A stretch of DNA of 64,000 bases from Pseudomonas berkeleyensis (GCF_014109765.1 NZ_CP059139.1:4220001-4284000); one strand, 5' to 3'. Shown: positions 45,359 to 55,057, numbered from the stretch's first letter. Notes: generated from the letters alone by a model not told the origin. Program-made: numbers and translations.

Positions 45359-48066
45359 AGGCGCGCCAGTAGCGCCTCCAGCGCCTGCTCCGGTGCCTCG
45401 CGCCATAGGCCGTAACTCAGTGGCAGGGTTTCCAACCCTGCCCGCGCCAGCACCAGGTAGCGCTCCAGTTCTAGAAAGCCCTCGCCCTCCCCCGGAAAGC
45501 CGATCAGGTCGATGGCCAGGCACTTGTCGCCGCGCCGGCAAAAGATGTCCAGCACCAACCCGGCCAGCGGGTAGTGATTCCAGGTGGTCACCCCCTGGGC
45601 CTGCAACGCCTCGCACAACTGGCTCCGCGCCGCATCGGTGGCGCCAGGTTGCCAGGCAGCACCCGGTATCTCCAGCGACTCCAAATAGCGACGTAGCAGG
45701 TGCGTGGCGGGCAACTGGCGTTCGTCGCCACTGAACAGCAGCACCTGGCGTTCGCGAGCGCGAGTGATGGCGACGTTGAACAGGTCGGCGCGATTGAGGT
45801 AGGCCGCCGCCTGGCTCGACTCGCGGTCGATGGCGAAGCTGAGGATCATCAGATCGCGCTCTTCGCCCTGGAAGCCATAGGGCGTGTCCACCAGCAGGCG
45901 AAATTCGCGCAGCTGTTCCAGTGGCAGCGTTTCACCGACGCGCTTGCGGATCAGTTCGACCTGATCACGAAACGGCGACAGCACGCCGACACTGGGCTTT
46001 AGCGGGCTGCCACGGTACTCGGCCAGGTGCGCTTCGAGGAGCGCCAGTACCCGCGCAACCTCCACCTCGTTGGCGCCATTGCGCCCACGCTGGCCATCCA
46101 GCCGCTGTAACTGCAGGCTGTCGCAGCCTTGGACGCCGGGACGTTCCTTCATCACCCGCAGGCGGCGGTCGTAGAACATCTCGTTGCTAAAGCGGATCAG
46201 CGCCGGGCGGCTGCGGAAGTGTTCGTCGAGAAACACCACAGCCTCCTGGCTGGCCAACTGCTGGCCGACCAGATCGAGCACGCTGTTGTCGCGGTAACTC
46301 CAGGCCTCGCGTTCCTCGGCCTGCAGACCGGCACGCTGCAACAACTGCACCTCGCGCACGCGGGAGAGGAAGGAGATATGCCGCAGCTGGCGTATGTCAC
46401 CGGTGACCACGGCGCGCTTGCAGCGCTGGAAGGCCGGCAGCGCCGAGGCGATATCGCACTGGGTCGCCTCGTCCATCACCATCACGTCGAACAGCTCGGG
46501 GCGCAGCGGCAGCAGGCGGTGCAACTCGTCCAGCGTCACCACCCAGATCGGGAATGCTGCCAGCAGGCGGGCCGGGTCGATATCCTCGAACAGGGCCAAC
46601 TGGCGCTGCGAGTTGCGCGCGCGGATGGCCTGGTTGTAGCGCACGAACAGCGCACGATCGCTGAGCAGCAGGCGCTTGAGGTTCAGCGCTCGATGGCTGT
46701 TGAGGTGCTCGCGGCTGAGACGCTGACGGCGCTGCTGACAGTAGCGCAGCTCATCGAGCAGCACCCAGGGGCGCACGCTGCTGCCGATGCGCTTGCGCAC
46801 CCAGGGTACCTGCAGCCAGCGCCGCCAGAACGCCAGGCTGCCGCGCTCGGCGCGCAGCAGCAGGCGGCTCCAGCGCACTGCCTGTTCGCACCGTTCACGA
46901 AAATCCGCCGACAGCCGTTGCTCAGCCTGGGTCAGCACCTGCAACTCGCTGCGCTGACGCTCCTCGGCCTGCTCGGAAACGTTCTCGAACTCGCCCTGCA
47001 GCAGGCGCTCCAGGCGCTCACGCAGGGCCTGACGCAAGCTCTGGCCATCGCCTTCGAGCACACCGTCGCGTAGGCCGAAGTCCTCGCGCAGCTTCTGTGC
47101 GATCACCCGTACTGCCTGGGCGCTGCGGCTGACCAGCAGCACGCTCTCACCCTGCAAGTAACGATCCAGCGCCAGCGCCGCCAGGCTGTAGCTCTTGCCG
47201 GTGCCCGGCGGCCCGGAAATCTGGCTGAGGGGATAGCGCGCGGCATTGTCCAGCGCCCGACACTGGGCCGTGCTGAGTTGCGCCGGCAAACGTTGCGGCG
47301 TGCTGGTTGAACCGGCGAGCTGAACCGGCGGTGTCTCACCGAGCAGTTGCAACAGCGCAGGAGATAGATGCGGCGCTTCGTGCAGCAGTTGCAGTTCGTG
47401 GGCGATACCACGGCTGCCGCTGCCACGCGGCACCAACGCAACGAAGGCGCCGGGCAGCAGGCTCAGGCTGCGCCGACGCTGGGCCTGGGCCAGTTCGTCA
47501 GCGCTGGCCAGCGCCGGAAAGCCGGCCGCAGCGGTCACCTCGCGCGCCAGGGTATGACGTTCGACCCAAGCCAGCAGCTCGCCAAGCCCGGCAATATCCA
47601 GTGCCGCCGCCGGTAGCGGCAGGCCGTCGATCTCGCCCCCCTGGCTGTCGTCGAACAGGCGGCGTAGCAGGCGCCAGTTGCCGTGGGCACGCTGCACGTC
47701 GATGCCGAGCAGGTGGCCGTTACCATCCTCGGTGGGTTGCAGGCTGGCCTCGTAGTAGAACAGCGGGCCGCAGATGGCCTGCGAGCCGCCCTGCTCCAGC
47801 TGCAGGCGGCCGCACACTGGCAGCACGCCATAGACCAGTTGCAGCTCGCGCTGATACAGGGCCTGGGCCTCAGCCAGGGCAAGCCCCAGCTCGGCCGACA
47901 GGGGCAGCAGCGGCAGGCTGCCGCTGACCAGCTCTTCACGCCCATCGAGCCAGGCCCAGCGCTGGGCCGGCAGCTTGCCCAGGTTGTCCAGATCCAGGTC
48001 GCGGCTGTCGGCCAGGTAGCAACTACGGTAGAAGCCGATCAGCTGGCGGGCGTGTTGGTCGCTCAT
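45355..48066 (-). CDS. Superfamily 1 (UPF1-like) helicase with possible C-terminal nuclease-like domain
   Basis: A 903-residue protein. The helicase core shows Walker A GPPGTGKS (about residue 285), Q-motif-side LSTAQCRALDNA, motif II DEAT (VMDEATQCDIASA), motif III (VVTGDIRQL), motif V-type DTPYGFQGEERDLMILSF and motif VI FNVAITRARERQVLLFSG, placing it in the UPF1/AAA_11-AAA_12 group. A roughly 260-residue N-terminal region is unassigned. The last 90 residues (YPLAGLVLDIFCRRGDKCLAIDLIGF) resemble the core of a DUF559/Vsr-like PD-(D/E)XK fold: an Asp then IDL after a lysine; this is tentative. It is the last gene of the block, with its ATG overlapping the PLD gene's TGA by one base. Confidence 0.88.
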   Translation of the reverse strand: MSDQHARQLIGFYRSCYLADSRDLDLDNLGKLPAQRWAWLDGREELVSGSLPLLPLSAELGLALAEAQALYQRELQLVYGVLPVCGRLQLEQGGSQAICGPLFYYEASLQPTEDGNGHLLGIDVQRAHGNWRLLRRLFDDSQGGEIDGLPLPAAALDIAGLGELLAWVERHTLAREVTAAAGFPALASADELAQAQRRRSLSLLPGAFVALVPRGSGSRGIAHELQLLHEAPHLSPALLQLLGETPPVQLAGSTSTPQRLPAQLSTAQCRALDNAARYPLSQISGPPGTGKSYSLAALALDRYLQGESVLLVSRSAQAVRVIAQKLREDFGLRDGVLEGDGQSLRQALRERLERLLQGEFENVSEQAEERQRSELQVLTQAEQRLSADFRERCEQAVRWSRLLLRAERGSLAFWRRWLQVPWVRKRIGSSVRPWVLLDELRYCQQRRQRLSREHLNSHRALNLKRLLLSDRALFVRYNQAIRARNSQRQLALFEDIDPARLLAAFPIWVVTLDELHRLLPLRPELFDVMVMDEATQCDIASALPAFQRCKRAVVTGDIRQLRHISFLSRVREVQLLQRAGLQAEEREAWSYRDNSVLDLVGQQLASQEAVVFLDEHFRSRPALIRFSNEMFYDRRLRVMKERPGVQGCDSLQLQRLDGQRGRNGANEVEVARVLALLEAHLAEYRGSPLKPSVGVLSPFRDQVELIRKRVGETLPLEQLREFRLLVDTPYGFQGEERDLMILSFAIDRESSQAAAYLNRADLFNVAITRARERQVLLFSGDERQLPATHLLRRYLESLEIPGAAWQPGATDAARSQLCEALQAQGVTTWNHYPLAGLVLDIFCRRGDKCLAIDLIGFPGEGEGFLELERYLVLARAGLETLPLSYGLWREAPEQALEALLARL

Positions 48067-48752
48067 CAGTTACCTGCGTAACGCGCCCAGAGCTTGTCGA
48101 ATTCGCGGCGATATTCGGCCACCAGATGCGGGTCATCGGTCACCAGCAGGTTTTCCTCGTTGCTGGTACTGGCGCTGCGCGTCCAGTTGAAACTGCCGTT
48201 GAGCAGCAGGCGGCCATCGAACAGGGCGAACTTGTGGTGCATGTGGAACGGGCTGTTGTCGATGCGCAGTGGCACGCCCTGCTCGACCAGGTGCTGGATG
48301 TCGCTACCAGCATCGAAACGCTTTTCGCTGTCGCTGATGATGCGCACGGCGATACCGCGACGGTGCACGGCGATCAACTCGTCGCTGAGCTGGTTGTCGG
48401 AGATGGTGTAGACGCAGACATCCACCGATTCCCTGGCCTGGCGGCACAGGTCGCGAATGCGCTGGCGGCAGCTCTCGCCAGGACTGAAGTGCGCGCTGCT
48501 ATGGCCGCGAATCGGCGAGCAACGTACCTCCAGGGTCTTGATCACCTGCTCCAGCCACTTCAGGGCGGACATGGCGTCCTCGGGGTTCTGGATCAACTCA
48601 CGCACCAGGGCGAAGGCGCGGTTGCGCATGTAGCGCACCTGATCGGGGCTCAGGTCATTGCCCAGCTCGCGCAGCTCGTCGCGTTCCTCGTTACTCAGGC
48701 GCAGGTCGGCCAGGCTGTCGCGCAGGTGCTGGTCGAGTCGGTTGAAATCCAT
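48066..48752 (-). CDS. Single-HKD phospholipase D-like nuclease
   Basis: A 228-residue protein. The N-terminal 75 residues are helical (NEERDELRELGNDLSPDQV). The catalytic half has one HKD motif, His172-x-Lys174-x4-Asp179 (HHKFALFDG), followed by NGSFNWT, the pattern of Nuc and mitochondrial PLD/Zucchini-type enzymes that act as homodimers on nucleic acid. No signal peptide is seen, so it is cytoplasmic and unlikely to act on bulk phospholipid. The stop and the helicase start overlap (TGATG), and the rhomboid gene ends 15 bases upstream. Confidence 0.9.
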   Translation of the reverse strand: MDFNRLDQHLRDSLADLRLSNEERDELRELGNDLSPDQVRYMRNRAFALVRELIQNPEDAMSALKWLEQVIKTLEVRCSPIRGHSSAHFSPGESCRQRIRDLCRQARESVDVCVYTISDNQLSDELIAVHRRGIAVRIISDSEKRFDAGSDIQHLVEQGVPLRIDNSPFHMHHKFALFDGRLLLNGSFNWTRSASTSNEENLLVTDDPHLVAEYRREFDKLWARYAGN

Positions 48753-48767
48753 GCAAATTCCCTTTCG

Positions 48768-49316
48768 TCATTGATTGCGGCGGCGACTCAATGCGGCATA
48801 GAGCACGCCACTGAAGGCACCGGCCAGATGGTACTCGAAGGAGACGCCAGCGCGTGGCAGCAGGCCGAAGAACCAGCCGCCGTAGAGGAAGAACACCAGC
48901 ACGGCCAGCAGCAGGTCGAGCAAGCTGCGCTCGAACCAGGCCCGTGCCAGCAGCAGCCCCCAGAAGCCGAACAACCAGCCACTGGCGCCGACGTGCAGGC
49001 CGGTACGACCGAACAGCCAGACCAGCGCACCGCTGAGCAGGATGATAAAGGCACTGGATCGGAAGAAGTCACGGCGCGAGCGCAGCAGCACCAGGCTGCC
49101 GAGCACCAGCAGGCCACTGAGGTTGCTGAGCAGATGCGCCCAGCTGCCATGCAGCCAGGGCGCGAGAAGAATGCCGGGTAGCGCCTCGATATGCCGGGGC
49201 AGCAAGCCCCAGACGTTCAAGGCGCCGCCAAGGGCGCCATTGACCACTTGCACCAGCAGCATCGCGCCGCTGATCACCAACAGCGGGCGAAGCTCGGTCA
49301 GCCAGCCTCGCCTCAC
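48768..49316 (-). CDS. Rhomboid-family intramembrane serine protease
   Basis: A 182-residue protein with six hydrophobic segments. The rhomboid serine motif GASG (Ser112, LHVGASGWLFGFWG) and the partner His163 (EYHLAGAFSG) form the catalytic dyad, and the oxyanion-side HLLSN (His61, Asn65) is present, so it is predicted active. It is a minimal rhomboid with no extra domain. Its start overlaps the stop of the giant ATPase by four bases (ATGA), so it is translationally coupled to it. Cleavage of a membrane protein within this module is possible but unproved. Confidence 0.9.
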   Translation of the reverse strand: MRRGWLTELRPLLVISGAMLLVQVVNGALGGALNVWGLLPRHIEALPGILLAPWLHGSWAHLLSNLSGLLVLGSLVLLRSRRDFFRSSAFIILLSGALVWLFGRTGLHVGASGWLFGFWGLLLARAWFERSLLDLLLAVLVFFLYGGWFFGLLPRAGVSFEYHLAGAFSGVLYAALSRRRNQ

Positions 49317-52300
49317 GGCGCCTCGTCATCCACGATGTCGCTACGCTGCTCCTGTCCAAGCAGCGTTCCCAGGTCACGCAGTTGGGTGGAGATTTCCAAC
49401 ATGCGGTTGTGGGTGCGCAGGTCGATATCGATCTTCTTGTCCATCGCCTTGATCAGCGGCAGGAAGCTGTTCTGCAGGCTGTCGGCCAGGTTCTCCAGCA
49501 ACTTCTGCGTGCCCGGCTGCGGCGGCGCGACCACCTCCACCTGCGGGCGCAGCTTGCCCAGATTGTCCAGACCAGCCAGCAGTTGCTCCCAGGGAATGCT
49601 CGGCGTCTCGCTGGCCGGCTTGCCGGCGCCCAGACCGCGTACACCTTCGACCAGGTCGACCAGTTGCGCCACCACGCGGCCACCAACATCGCTGTCGCTG
49701 CCGCCCATGGCCTTGTTGCGCATGAAGTCGCGCTTGATCTGCGCCCAGCGCTCGACCTGCTCCGGAGTCTGATTGCCGCGCAGCTCGGCGAGCTTGAGCA
49801 GGTTCTCCTCGGCGCCGGTAGTGAGCAACTGCGACTCGCCCTGGTAGTGGTCGGCAATCAGTTGCAGCAGTTCGGCGTCGTTCATCACCGAACTGATCTT
49901 CTCGGCCATCTTGTTCATGTTGCGGTAGCTGCCCTGCAGCTTGAACGGCGGCTCGGTACGGTATGTATCCGCCTGCGCGGCGCTGACGATGTACTGCTGG
50001 TTGACCCGACCGACCACGTCGCGCACCTGCATCAGGCGCTGCAGAGTCGAGGTGATCTCGTTGATCTCGGCGGCGCTGTAGGTGTGCGACAGCTCATTGG
50101 CGGAGAACGGCTTGCCCTCAGCCTTGGCGACGAAGCGGTAAACATCCGCCATATCGCGGGTGGCCAGCGGCGCCAGCACCGGGTTGGAGGTCAGACTGTT
50201 CTCGATGTAGGACAGCGCGAAGGCTTCCTGCATGCCGCCCAGGGTGTCGCCGAGGTTGTAGATGTCGGCGCGGTTGGCGAGCATGTCGGGGATCTTGAAC
50301 ACGTCTCCGGACTCGGTGTACGGGTTGCCACTCATCACCACGCAGAACTTCTTGCCGCGCATGTCGTAGGTCTTGGTGCGGCCCTTCCACACGCCCTCGA
50401 TGCGCCGTGTGCCGTCGCACAGCGAGATGAATTTCTGCAGGAACTCGGGATGGGTGTGCTGGATGTCGTCGACATAGAGCATCACGTTGTTGCCCATCTC
50501 CAGCGCCAGATTGAGCTTTTCCAGCTCCTGGCGCGAAGTGGCGTCCGGCGCCTGCGCCGGGTCAATGGAACGCACCTCGTGGCCCAATGCCGGGCCGTTG
50601 ATCTTCATGAAGATCAAGCCCAGGCGGTGCGCCACGTACTCCATCAGTGTGGTCTTGCCGTAGCCGGGCGGCGAGATGAGCATCAACAGCCCCATCAGGT
50701 CGGTGCGCTTGTTCTCGCCGGCGGTGCCCATCTGCTTGGCTAGGTTGTCGCCGATAAAGCCCAGGTACACGTCGTTGATCAGCTTGTTACGCACGAACGA
50801 CGACAGCGGTCGCGGCTTGAACTCGCTCAGGCGCAGGGCCTGGCGCTCGCGGTTGATCACGTCCTGGCGCAGCGCCTGGTAGCGCTGCAACTGCGGCACG
50901 AAGTGACCGCGGTGCTGTTCGAGGCGGGCGAAGTAGTCATCGATGGCCAATACCAGCGCGCCGTCCTGCACACGCGGATGGTCGCCGAGCAATCCGCTGA
51001 CGGCAAAGCGCAGATCGACCTCGGTGAAGCGCCGCGCAAATTCATCGTCCAGCAGGCTGATGGCCACGGCTTCGGGAATGTACTCGACCAGCTCAGCCAA
51101 CGCCTCGTCCTGCGCACAGAGGCCATCGAACCAAGTCTGCGCCAGCGACCAACGCTGCACTGGGCGCCCGCGCAGGTTGTCCAGCGCCTCACGGTAGTCG
51201 TCCCAAATATGGCTGGTTTGCATGCGCTGCTGCAGGCTGTCGAGCAGTTGCCGCGCGTACTTGCTGAAGGTGAACTCGATGGGCTTGGCTGCCAGTTCTT
51301 CGACCAGATAGGCCGCAGCTGCCTGGCGCTGCGAGGCATCGATCGGTAGCGGGTTCTGCGCGAGGAAACGCTGCATCGCCGCATCGATCTCTTCCCGCAG
51401 GCGCAGCACACCATTCTCGCTGCCGAACATCTGCCGCAGGTGCAGGCTGCTGCGCGCTCGCTCGGGCCACAGCTCGGCCTCGATATCCTGTCCCCAGCGG
51501 TTCCAGAACAGCGCGGCGAAGCCACGGGAGGCCGGTGCATAACGCAGCAGCCCGGCGCTTTCGCGCAGCGGCAGCAACTGGATCAGGATCAGCGCAGCAT
51601 CATGGTCGTGGATGCCTTTCTCGTAGGCATCCTTGTAACGCGGCGCGGCAAAATCACGAATCAGCCGGGTCAGGTCATCCGGCTGCGCCAGGTGGGTCTT
51701 GAGCAAGTCCAGGGTCAGGCCTTCACGCCCGCCGAGTGCGGCGTCCAGCACCAGCCCGGCGAGGTATTCGGCGCGGTACAGCGATGGCGATTCGGACTCC
51801 AGCGAGACCTGCCAATAGTCGCGCAGGCCCTCCAGGGTTTCGTCGCGCAGCGGTTCGAGAAAATCGGTGCCGGTCAGGTGCAGATACAGCGCATCGCCAC
51901 GCGGCATCAGAGTCAGATCGAGTTCCTGGGTGTTGACGCTGAAGCGGTGGCGCGGGCCGAGCTTGATGACGTTGCCGCCCTCTTCGAACAGCTCGCTCTT
52001 GTCGCGCAAAGCGCGTACGGCCTGGTCGCGGGCGGCCTTCAGGCGTGCCTCGACGTCATCGGCCTTGACGCTGTCCTTGAGCTCGCGCAGGCGCTCGGCC
52101 ATTTCGCGCAACTTGAGGATCAACGGATCCGCGGCGAAGAAGGCGTTGAGCTCCTCCATCTGGGTCAGGCGTGCGGTACGCCGGCCGAGGCTGTCGAGGA
52201 TACGCTGGGCGGCGTCGAGCACACCCTGGGCACGGCGCTGACGCTCGTCGAGCAGGCTCTGCTTGTGCGCCTCGAAGGTTTCCAGCAACTCTTCACGCTT

Positions 52301-54550
52301 GCCGAGGATGTCGCTGAGGAACTGTTCCTGATCGCCGAACTGGCTTTCCAGCTCTTCCAGCTGCACCAGCAGGCGCGACAGCTGCTCGTCGCACTTCTCC
52401 GGATCCTGCGCCAGTGCCAGGGCGTTGGTGATGCCCTGGCCGAACAGTTTGAACTGGGCGCCGAACTGCGCCACGGTCTCGGCCGAACCCAGGCCCTTGC
52501 GCCGTTGCTCGGCGCGCGCCTTGGCCTGGTTGAGACGGGCGTAGACCTCGGAAATCGACTCGACGATACGCGTGCGCTGGGTGGCATCGTCGATCTTCAG
52601 CGAGGCCATCAGGCTCGACAGCATGTCGAGGTTGCCGGCCATCTCCTGCATCTCGACCAGCGGCTCGTTGAGCTGGGTGACGGTCTCGGCCTTCTGCGCC
52701 AGAGTGTCCAGCTCGCCGAGGCGCTGCACATAGGGTTGCAGCGCCGCATCGCTGGCGAGGAAAGCCGAGGTGGCAGTGGCCACGCGCTCCTGCGCGTCGA
52801 GCAGTTCGGTTTCCATGGCGTCGATGCGCGCCACGTCGATATAGCGGTAGTCGCGGATGGTCAGCAGTTGGCCGCGCTGCGCGGTGATGGCGTTGAGCGC
52901 CTCGACGAAGTGCTGCACCTCGTCCCAGCTGTCGACCAGCAGACCCGAGAGCAGGCTCTTCTGCCGCGACTCGGCCTCGGCCATGGCCCGGCTGGACTGC
53001 TGCCGAATGCTCTCGACCTTCTCGAACTCGTCGAGCACCAGCTCGGAAGTGGCGGCCACTTCGCGCAGCAGCGGCGCCAGCTCAGCGCACTGGGCGTCGC
53101 CCAGCCAGTGGTAGATGTCGAACAGGCGGCGGGTGTTCTGGCACAGCTGGGTGTAGCGCGCCACCGATACTTCGCGGCTGTCGATCTCGCGGCTGAGGTT
53201 GAGCAGGTCGGATACGCCACGTACCAGCTCGGCGTTGCCGATGCGCCCGAAGAAGCCACTGCGCGCCGGCTGGCGGGCAGCGTAGTCCTCGCTCTCGAAC
53301 GGCGTCTGCCAGATCTGCATCGGGTGGATACGGGTCGGCTCGCTGCCCTCGGCGGAGAAGATCACCATGCGCCCGTCTTCCAGGCGCGCGTAGCCATGGC
53401 CGAAGATCGGGTTGTGCAACTGGCGGTTGATCATGTTGTAGGTGAACAGCGCCGCGCGGCCTTCTTCCGGGTGGTAGAAGATGTACTGCACGTCTTCGCC
53501 GTTGGGCGAGCGCACCGAGCGCTTGAAACGCATGCCGACCATCGACTGCTCGAAGGTCTTGTGCTCGCCGTTCTGCAGGTAGTAGCCGCCCGGGAAGATG
53601 ATGCCGTGGTCTTCCGGCAGCTGCACGCAGGCCAGGCCGATGGCGTCGATACGCTCGACCTGGCGGGTCAGGCTGTTGAATACCAGGTAGCGCCACTGCT
53701 CCTCACGGTACGGCAGCACCTTGAGCAGGATCAGGCTGCCCAGACGGGCATATTCGATCTGTGCGTCGTCCAGCGACTGGGTCTTGTCCACCACCGCCTC
53801 GCGGTAGATGCCCTGGCCGTCCTGGGTGTTGTTCTCGACCTTGATGGTCAGGTCGCCGCCGACGGTCTCGACGAACACGGTGTCGAGGATGTTCATGTGC
53901 GGATGGCGGCCCATGACCACCATCTCGCGGGTGGTCTTCTGCCACTCGAAGTCGAACGGCGCCGGCAGCGCGATATCGCGCTCGCCGCGGTTGTCGATGT
54001 AGCGGACGTCCTTGCCGTCGGTGGAGATCGACCAGCGGAACACGCGGATATCGGTGATTCGCTCGCCGATCTGGAAACTCGCCAGCAGCTTGCCGTCACG
54101 AATGGCCAACTGCAGCAAACGGGTGTTCTTGTAGTAGGTGTACAGCTCGTTGAAGTCGGCGACGAAGCTGGCCTGGGCCAGGAAGCTGCCCTCCAGCGGC
54201 ACCGACTCGGCCTCGTAGCCTTCGGCGTTCTCCACCAGACGGTAGAGGGAGAACACGTCGGCGACGTGGGTTTCCTTCTTCAGGCCAATGAACACGTTGT
54301 AGCCGAACAGCAGGCACTCGCCGACCTGGACGATATCGCGGGCGATGCAGTTGTTCTCGGTGCGGATACGCACCCGGCCGATGGCCTCCATGTGACTACT
54401 GCCGAACTCGGCCAGGCGCTGGCCATTGAGCGCCTCGGTCAGGCCGCGCAGGCGCTGGCCCTGCTCCTGCAAGCGCCGGTGCAGCACCTCGTAGGCACCA
54501 CCTTCGGCGACGGCCTTGTCCAATACGTCCTGTGTTTGTTCGTCCGACAT
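49313..54550 (-). CDS. Giant coiled-coil AAA ATPase ('DNA repair ATPase' type)
   Basis: A 1745-residue protein. The first 450 residues are beta-rich, with repeated short strands suggesting a propeller-like region (GRHPHMNILDTVFVE, FGHGYARLEDGRMVIFS). A long helical, coiled-coil region follows (about 480-870, with SRAMAEAESRQKSLL and RARAEQRRKG-type heptads), then a helical region, then an AAA ATPase: Walker A PPGYGKTTL (Gly1298, Lys1299), Walker B VMLYVDDIQH (Asp1361, Asp1362), and sensor-1-type VVMSGNPYTESGDVF. Databases commonly label such proteins DNA repair ATPase; I know of no experimental proof. P. aeruginosa PA3728 is the likely counterpart. It lies in the same direction as yqiK and the TerB-like gene upstream, and overlaps the rhomboid gene downstream. 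Confidence 0.9.
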   Translation of the reverse strand: MSDEQTQDVLDKAVAEGGAYEVLHRRLQEQGQRLRGLTEALNGQRLAEFGSSHMEAIGRVRIRTENNCIARDIVQVGECLLFGYNVFIGLKKETHVADVFSLYRLVENAEGYEAESVPLEGSFLAQASFVADFNELYTYYKNTRLLQLAIRDGKLLASFQIGERITDIRVFRWSISTDGKDVRYIDNRGERDIALPAPFDFEWQKTTREMVVMGRHPHMNILDTVFVETVGGDLTIKVENNTQDGQGIYREAVVDKTQSLDDAQIEYARLGSLILLKVLPYREEQWRYLVFNSLTRQVERIDAIGLACVQLPEDHGIIFPGGYYLQNGEHKTFEQSMVGMRFKRSVRSPNGEDVQYIFYHPEEGRAALFTYNMINRQLHNPIFGHGYARLEDGRMVIFSAEGSEPTRIHPMQIWQTPFESEDYAARQPARSGFFGRIGNAELVRGVSDLLNLSREIDSREVSVARYTQLCQNTRRLFDIYHWLGDAQCAELAPLLREVAATSELVLDEFEKVESIRQQSSRAMAEAESRQKSLLSGLLVDSWDEVQHFVEALNAITAQRGQLLTIRDYRYIDVARIDAMETELLDAQERVATATSAFLASDAALQPYVQRLGELDTLAQKAETVTQLNEPLVEMQEMAGNLDMLSSLMASLKIDDATQRTRIVESISEVYARLNQAKARAEQRRKGLGSAETVAQFGAQFKLFGQGITNALALAQDPEKCDEQLSRLLVQLEELESQFGDQEQFLSDILGKREELLETFEAHKQSLLDERQRRAQGVLDAAQRILDSLGRRTARLTQMEELNAFFAADPLILKLREMAERLRELKDSVKADDVEARLKAARDQAVRALRDKSELFEEGGNVIKLGPRHRFSVNTQELDLTLMPRGDALYLHLTGTDFLEPLRDETLEGLRDYWQVSLESESPSLYRAEYLAGLVLDAALGGREGLTLDLLKTHLAQPDDLTRLIRDFAAPRYKDAYEKGIHDHDAALILIQLLPLRESAGLLRYAPASRGFAALFWNRWGQDIEAELWPERARSSLHLRQMFGSENGVLRLREEIDAAMQRFLAQNPLPIDASQRQAAAAYLVEELAAKPIEFTFSKYARQLLDSLQQRMQTSHIWDDYREALDNLRGRPVQRWSLAQTWFDGLCAQDEALAELVEYIPEAVAISLLDDEFARRFTEVDLRFAVSGLLGDHPRVQDGALVLAIDDYFARLEQHRGHFVPQLQRYQALRQDVINRERQALRLSEFKPRPLSSFVRNKLINDVYLGFIGDNLAKQMGTAGENKRTDLMGLLMLISPPGYGKTTLMEYVAHRLGLIFMKINGPALGHEVRSIDPAQAPDATSRQELEKLNLALEMGNNVMLYVDDIQHTHPEFLQKFISLCDGTRRIEGVWKGRTKTYDMRGKKFCVVMSGNPYTESGDVFKIPDMLANRADIYNLGDTLGGMQEAFALSYIENSLTSNPVLAPLATRDMADVYRFVAKAEGKPFSANELSHTYSAAEINEITSTLQRLMQVRDVVGRVNQQYIVSAAQADTYRTEPPFKLQGSYRNMNKMAEKISSVMNDAELLQLIADHYQGESQLLTTGAEENLLKLAELRGNQTPEQVERWAQIKRDFMRNKAMGGSDSDVGGRVVAQLVDLVEGVRGLGAGKPASETPSIPWEQLLAGLDNLGKLRPQVEVVAPPQPGTQKLLENLADSLQNSFLPLIKAMDKKIDIDLRTHNRMLEISTQLRDLGTLLGQEQRSDIVDDEAP

Positions 54551-54656
54551 CGTGTTCTTCCTGAAATCTTCGCCTGCGGGCCAGCGAGGCCCGATGGGAG
54601 CGGGTTCTTGATCGGTTGTGGCGGGTCAGGTGGGCAAGGCTGGCGCCAGGGCCAAC

Positions 54657-54896
54657 CTACGCACCGATCTTCTTCTCGATCTTGGCGATCTTGTCACGCA
54701 GCGGCTGGTCGATTTCCTCGGGCCGCACCTGGGCGATGATCTTCTTCAGCACCCGTACTTCGTTATCGTCGATCACCCCATCACGCTCGGCGATCTCCAG
54801 CAGCGCTTTCAGCTCCTGGGCATCGAGACGCCCGTCATTGCTGAAGCACTGAATCGAGCGGAAGGTCATCTCCAGATAGTCTCTTGATTCAGACAT
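54657..54896 (-). CDS. Small TerB-like helical protein
   Basis: A 79-residue acidic/basic helical protein (MSESRDYLEMTFRSIQCFSN at the start). The middle, DGRLDAQELKALLEIAERDGVIDDNEVRVLKKII, has two Asp-rich turns between helices as in TerB-like domains (metal-binding helical bundle found beside membrane-stress and tellurite-resistance genes); it also resembles an EF-hand pair. The ribosome site CAGGAGAGCTC precedes the ATG. It is 106 bases before the giant ATPase start and 160 bases after yqiK. Confidence 0.82.
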   Translation of the reverse strand: MSESRDYLEMTFRSIQCFSNDGRLDAQELKALLEIAERDGVIDDNEVRVLKKIIAQVRPEEIDQPLRDKIAKIEKKIGA

Positions 54897-54984
54897 GCAT
54901 GAGCTCTCCTGAGTGAGCGAATGGTCTGCAGCAGCCGGCTTGCCGGCGATTCTGATAGTCAGACCACTCGAGCGGCTCGCTGTG

Positions 54985-55045
54985 GTGGGCTGAAGCCCAC
55001 CCTACGAACGGTTTACCGTCACTCCCGTGAAAGCGGGAGTGACGG
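54985..55045. repeat. Two consecutive palindromes between yqiK and the TerB-like gene
   Basis: The first is GTGGGCT-GA-AGCCCAC (54985-55000) followed by CCTACG, a member of the GTAGGG family in inverse orientation. The second is a 12-bp perfect stem CCGTCACTCCCG, loop TGAAAG, CGGGAGTGACGG (55016-55045), a typical Pseudomonas REP-like unit. Being in a co-directional gene gap of an otherwise tight block, they may separate the yqiK transcript from the downstream genes or stabilise it. Confidence 0.75.
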
Positions 55046-55057
55046 CTATTTCACGCT

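Noticed and set aside
51440..54739. A 1099-codon open frame antisense to the giant ATPase
   Set aside because: Same reason; the opposite strand encodes intact Walker motifs and is in a coupled gene block.
54657..54896. Calling the 79-residue protein a true EF-hand calcium sensor
   Set aside because: The Asp turns fit a TerB-like helical bundle at least as well and the canonical 12-residue loop is not clear.
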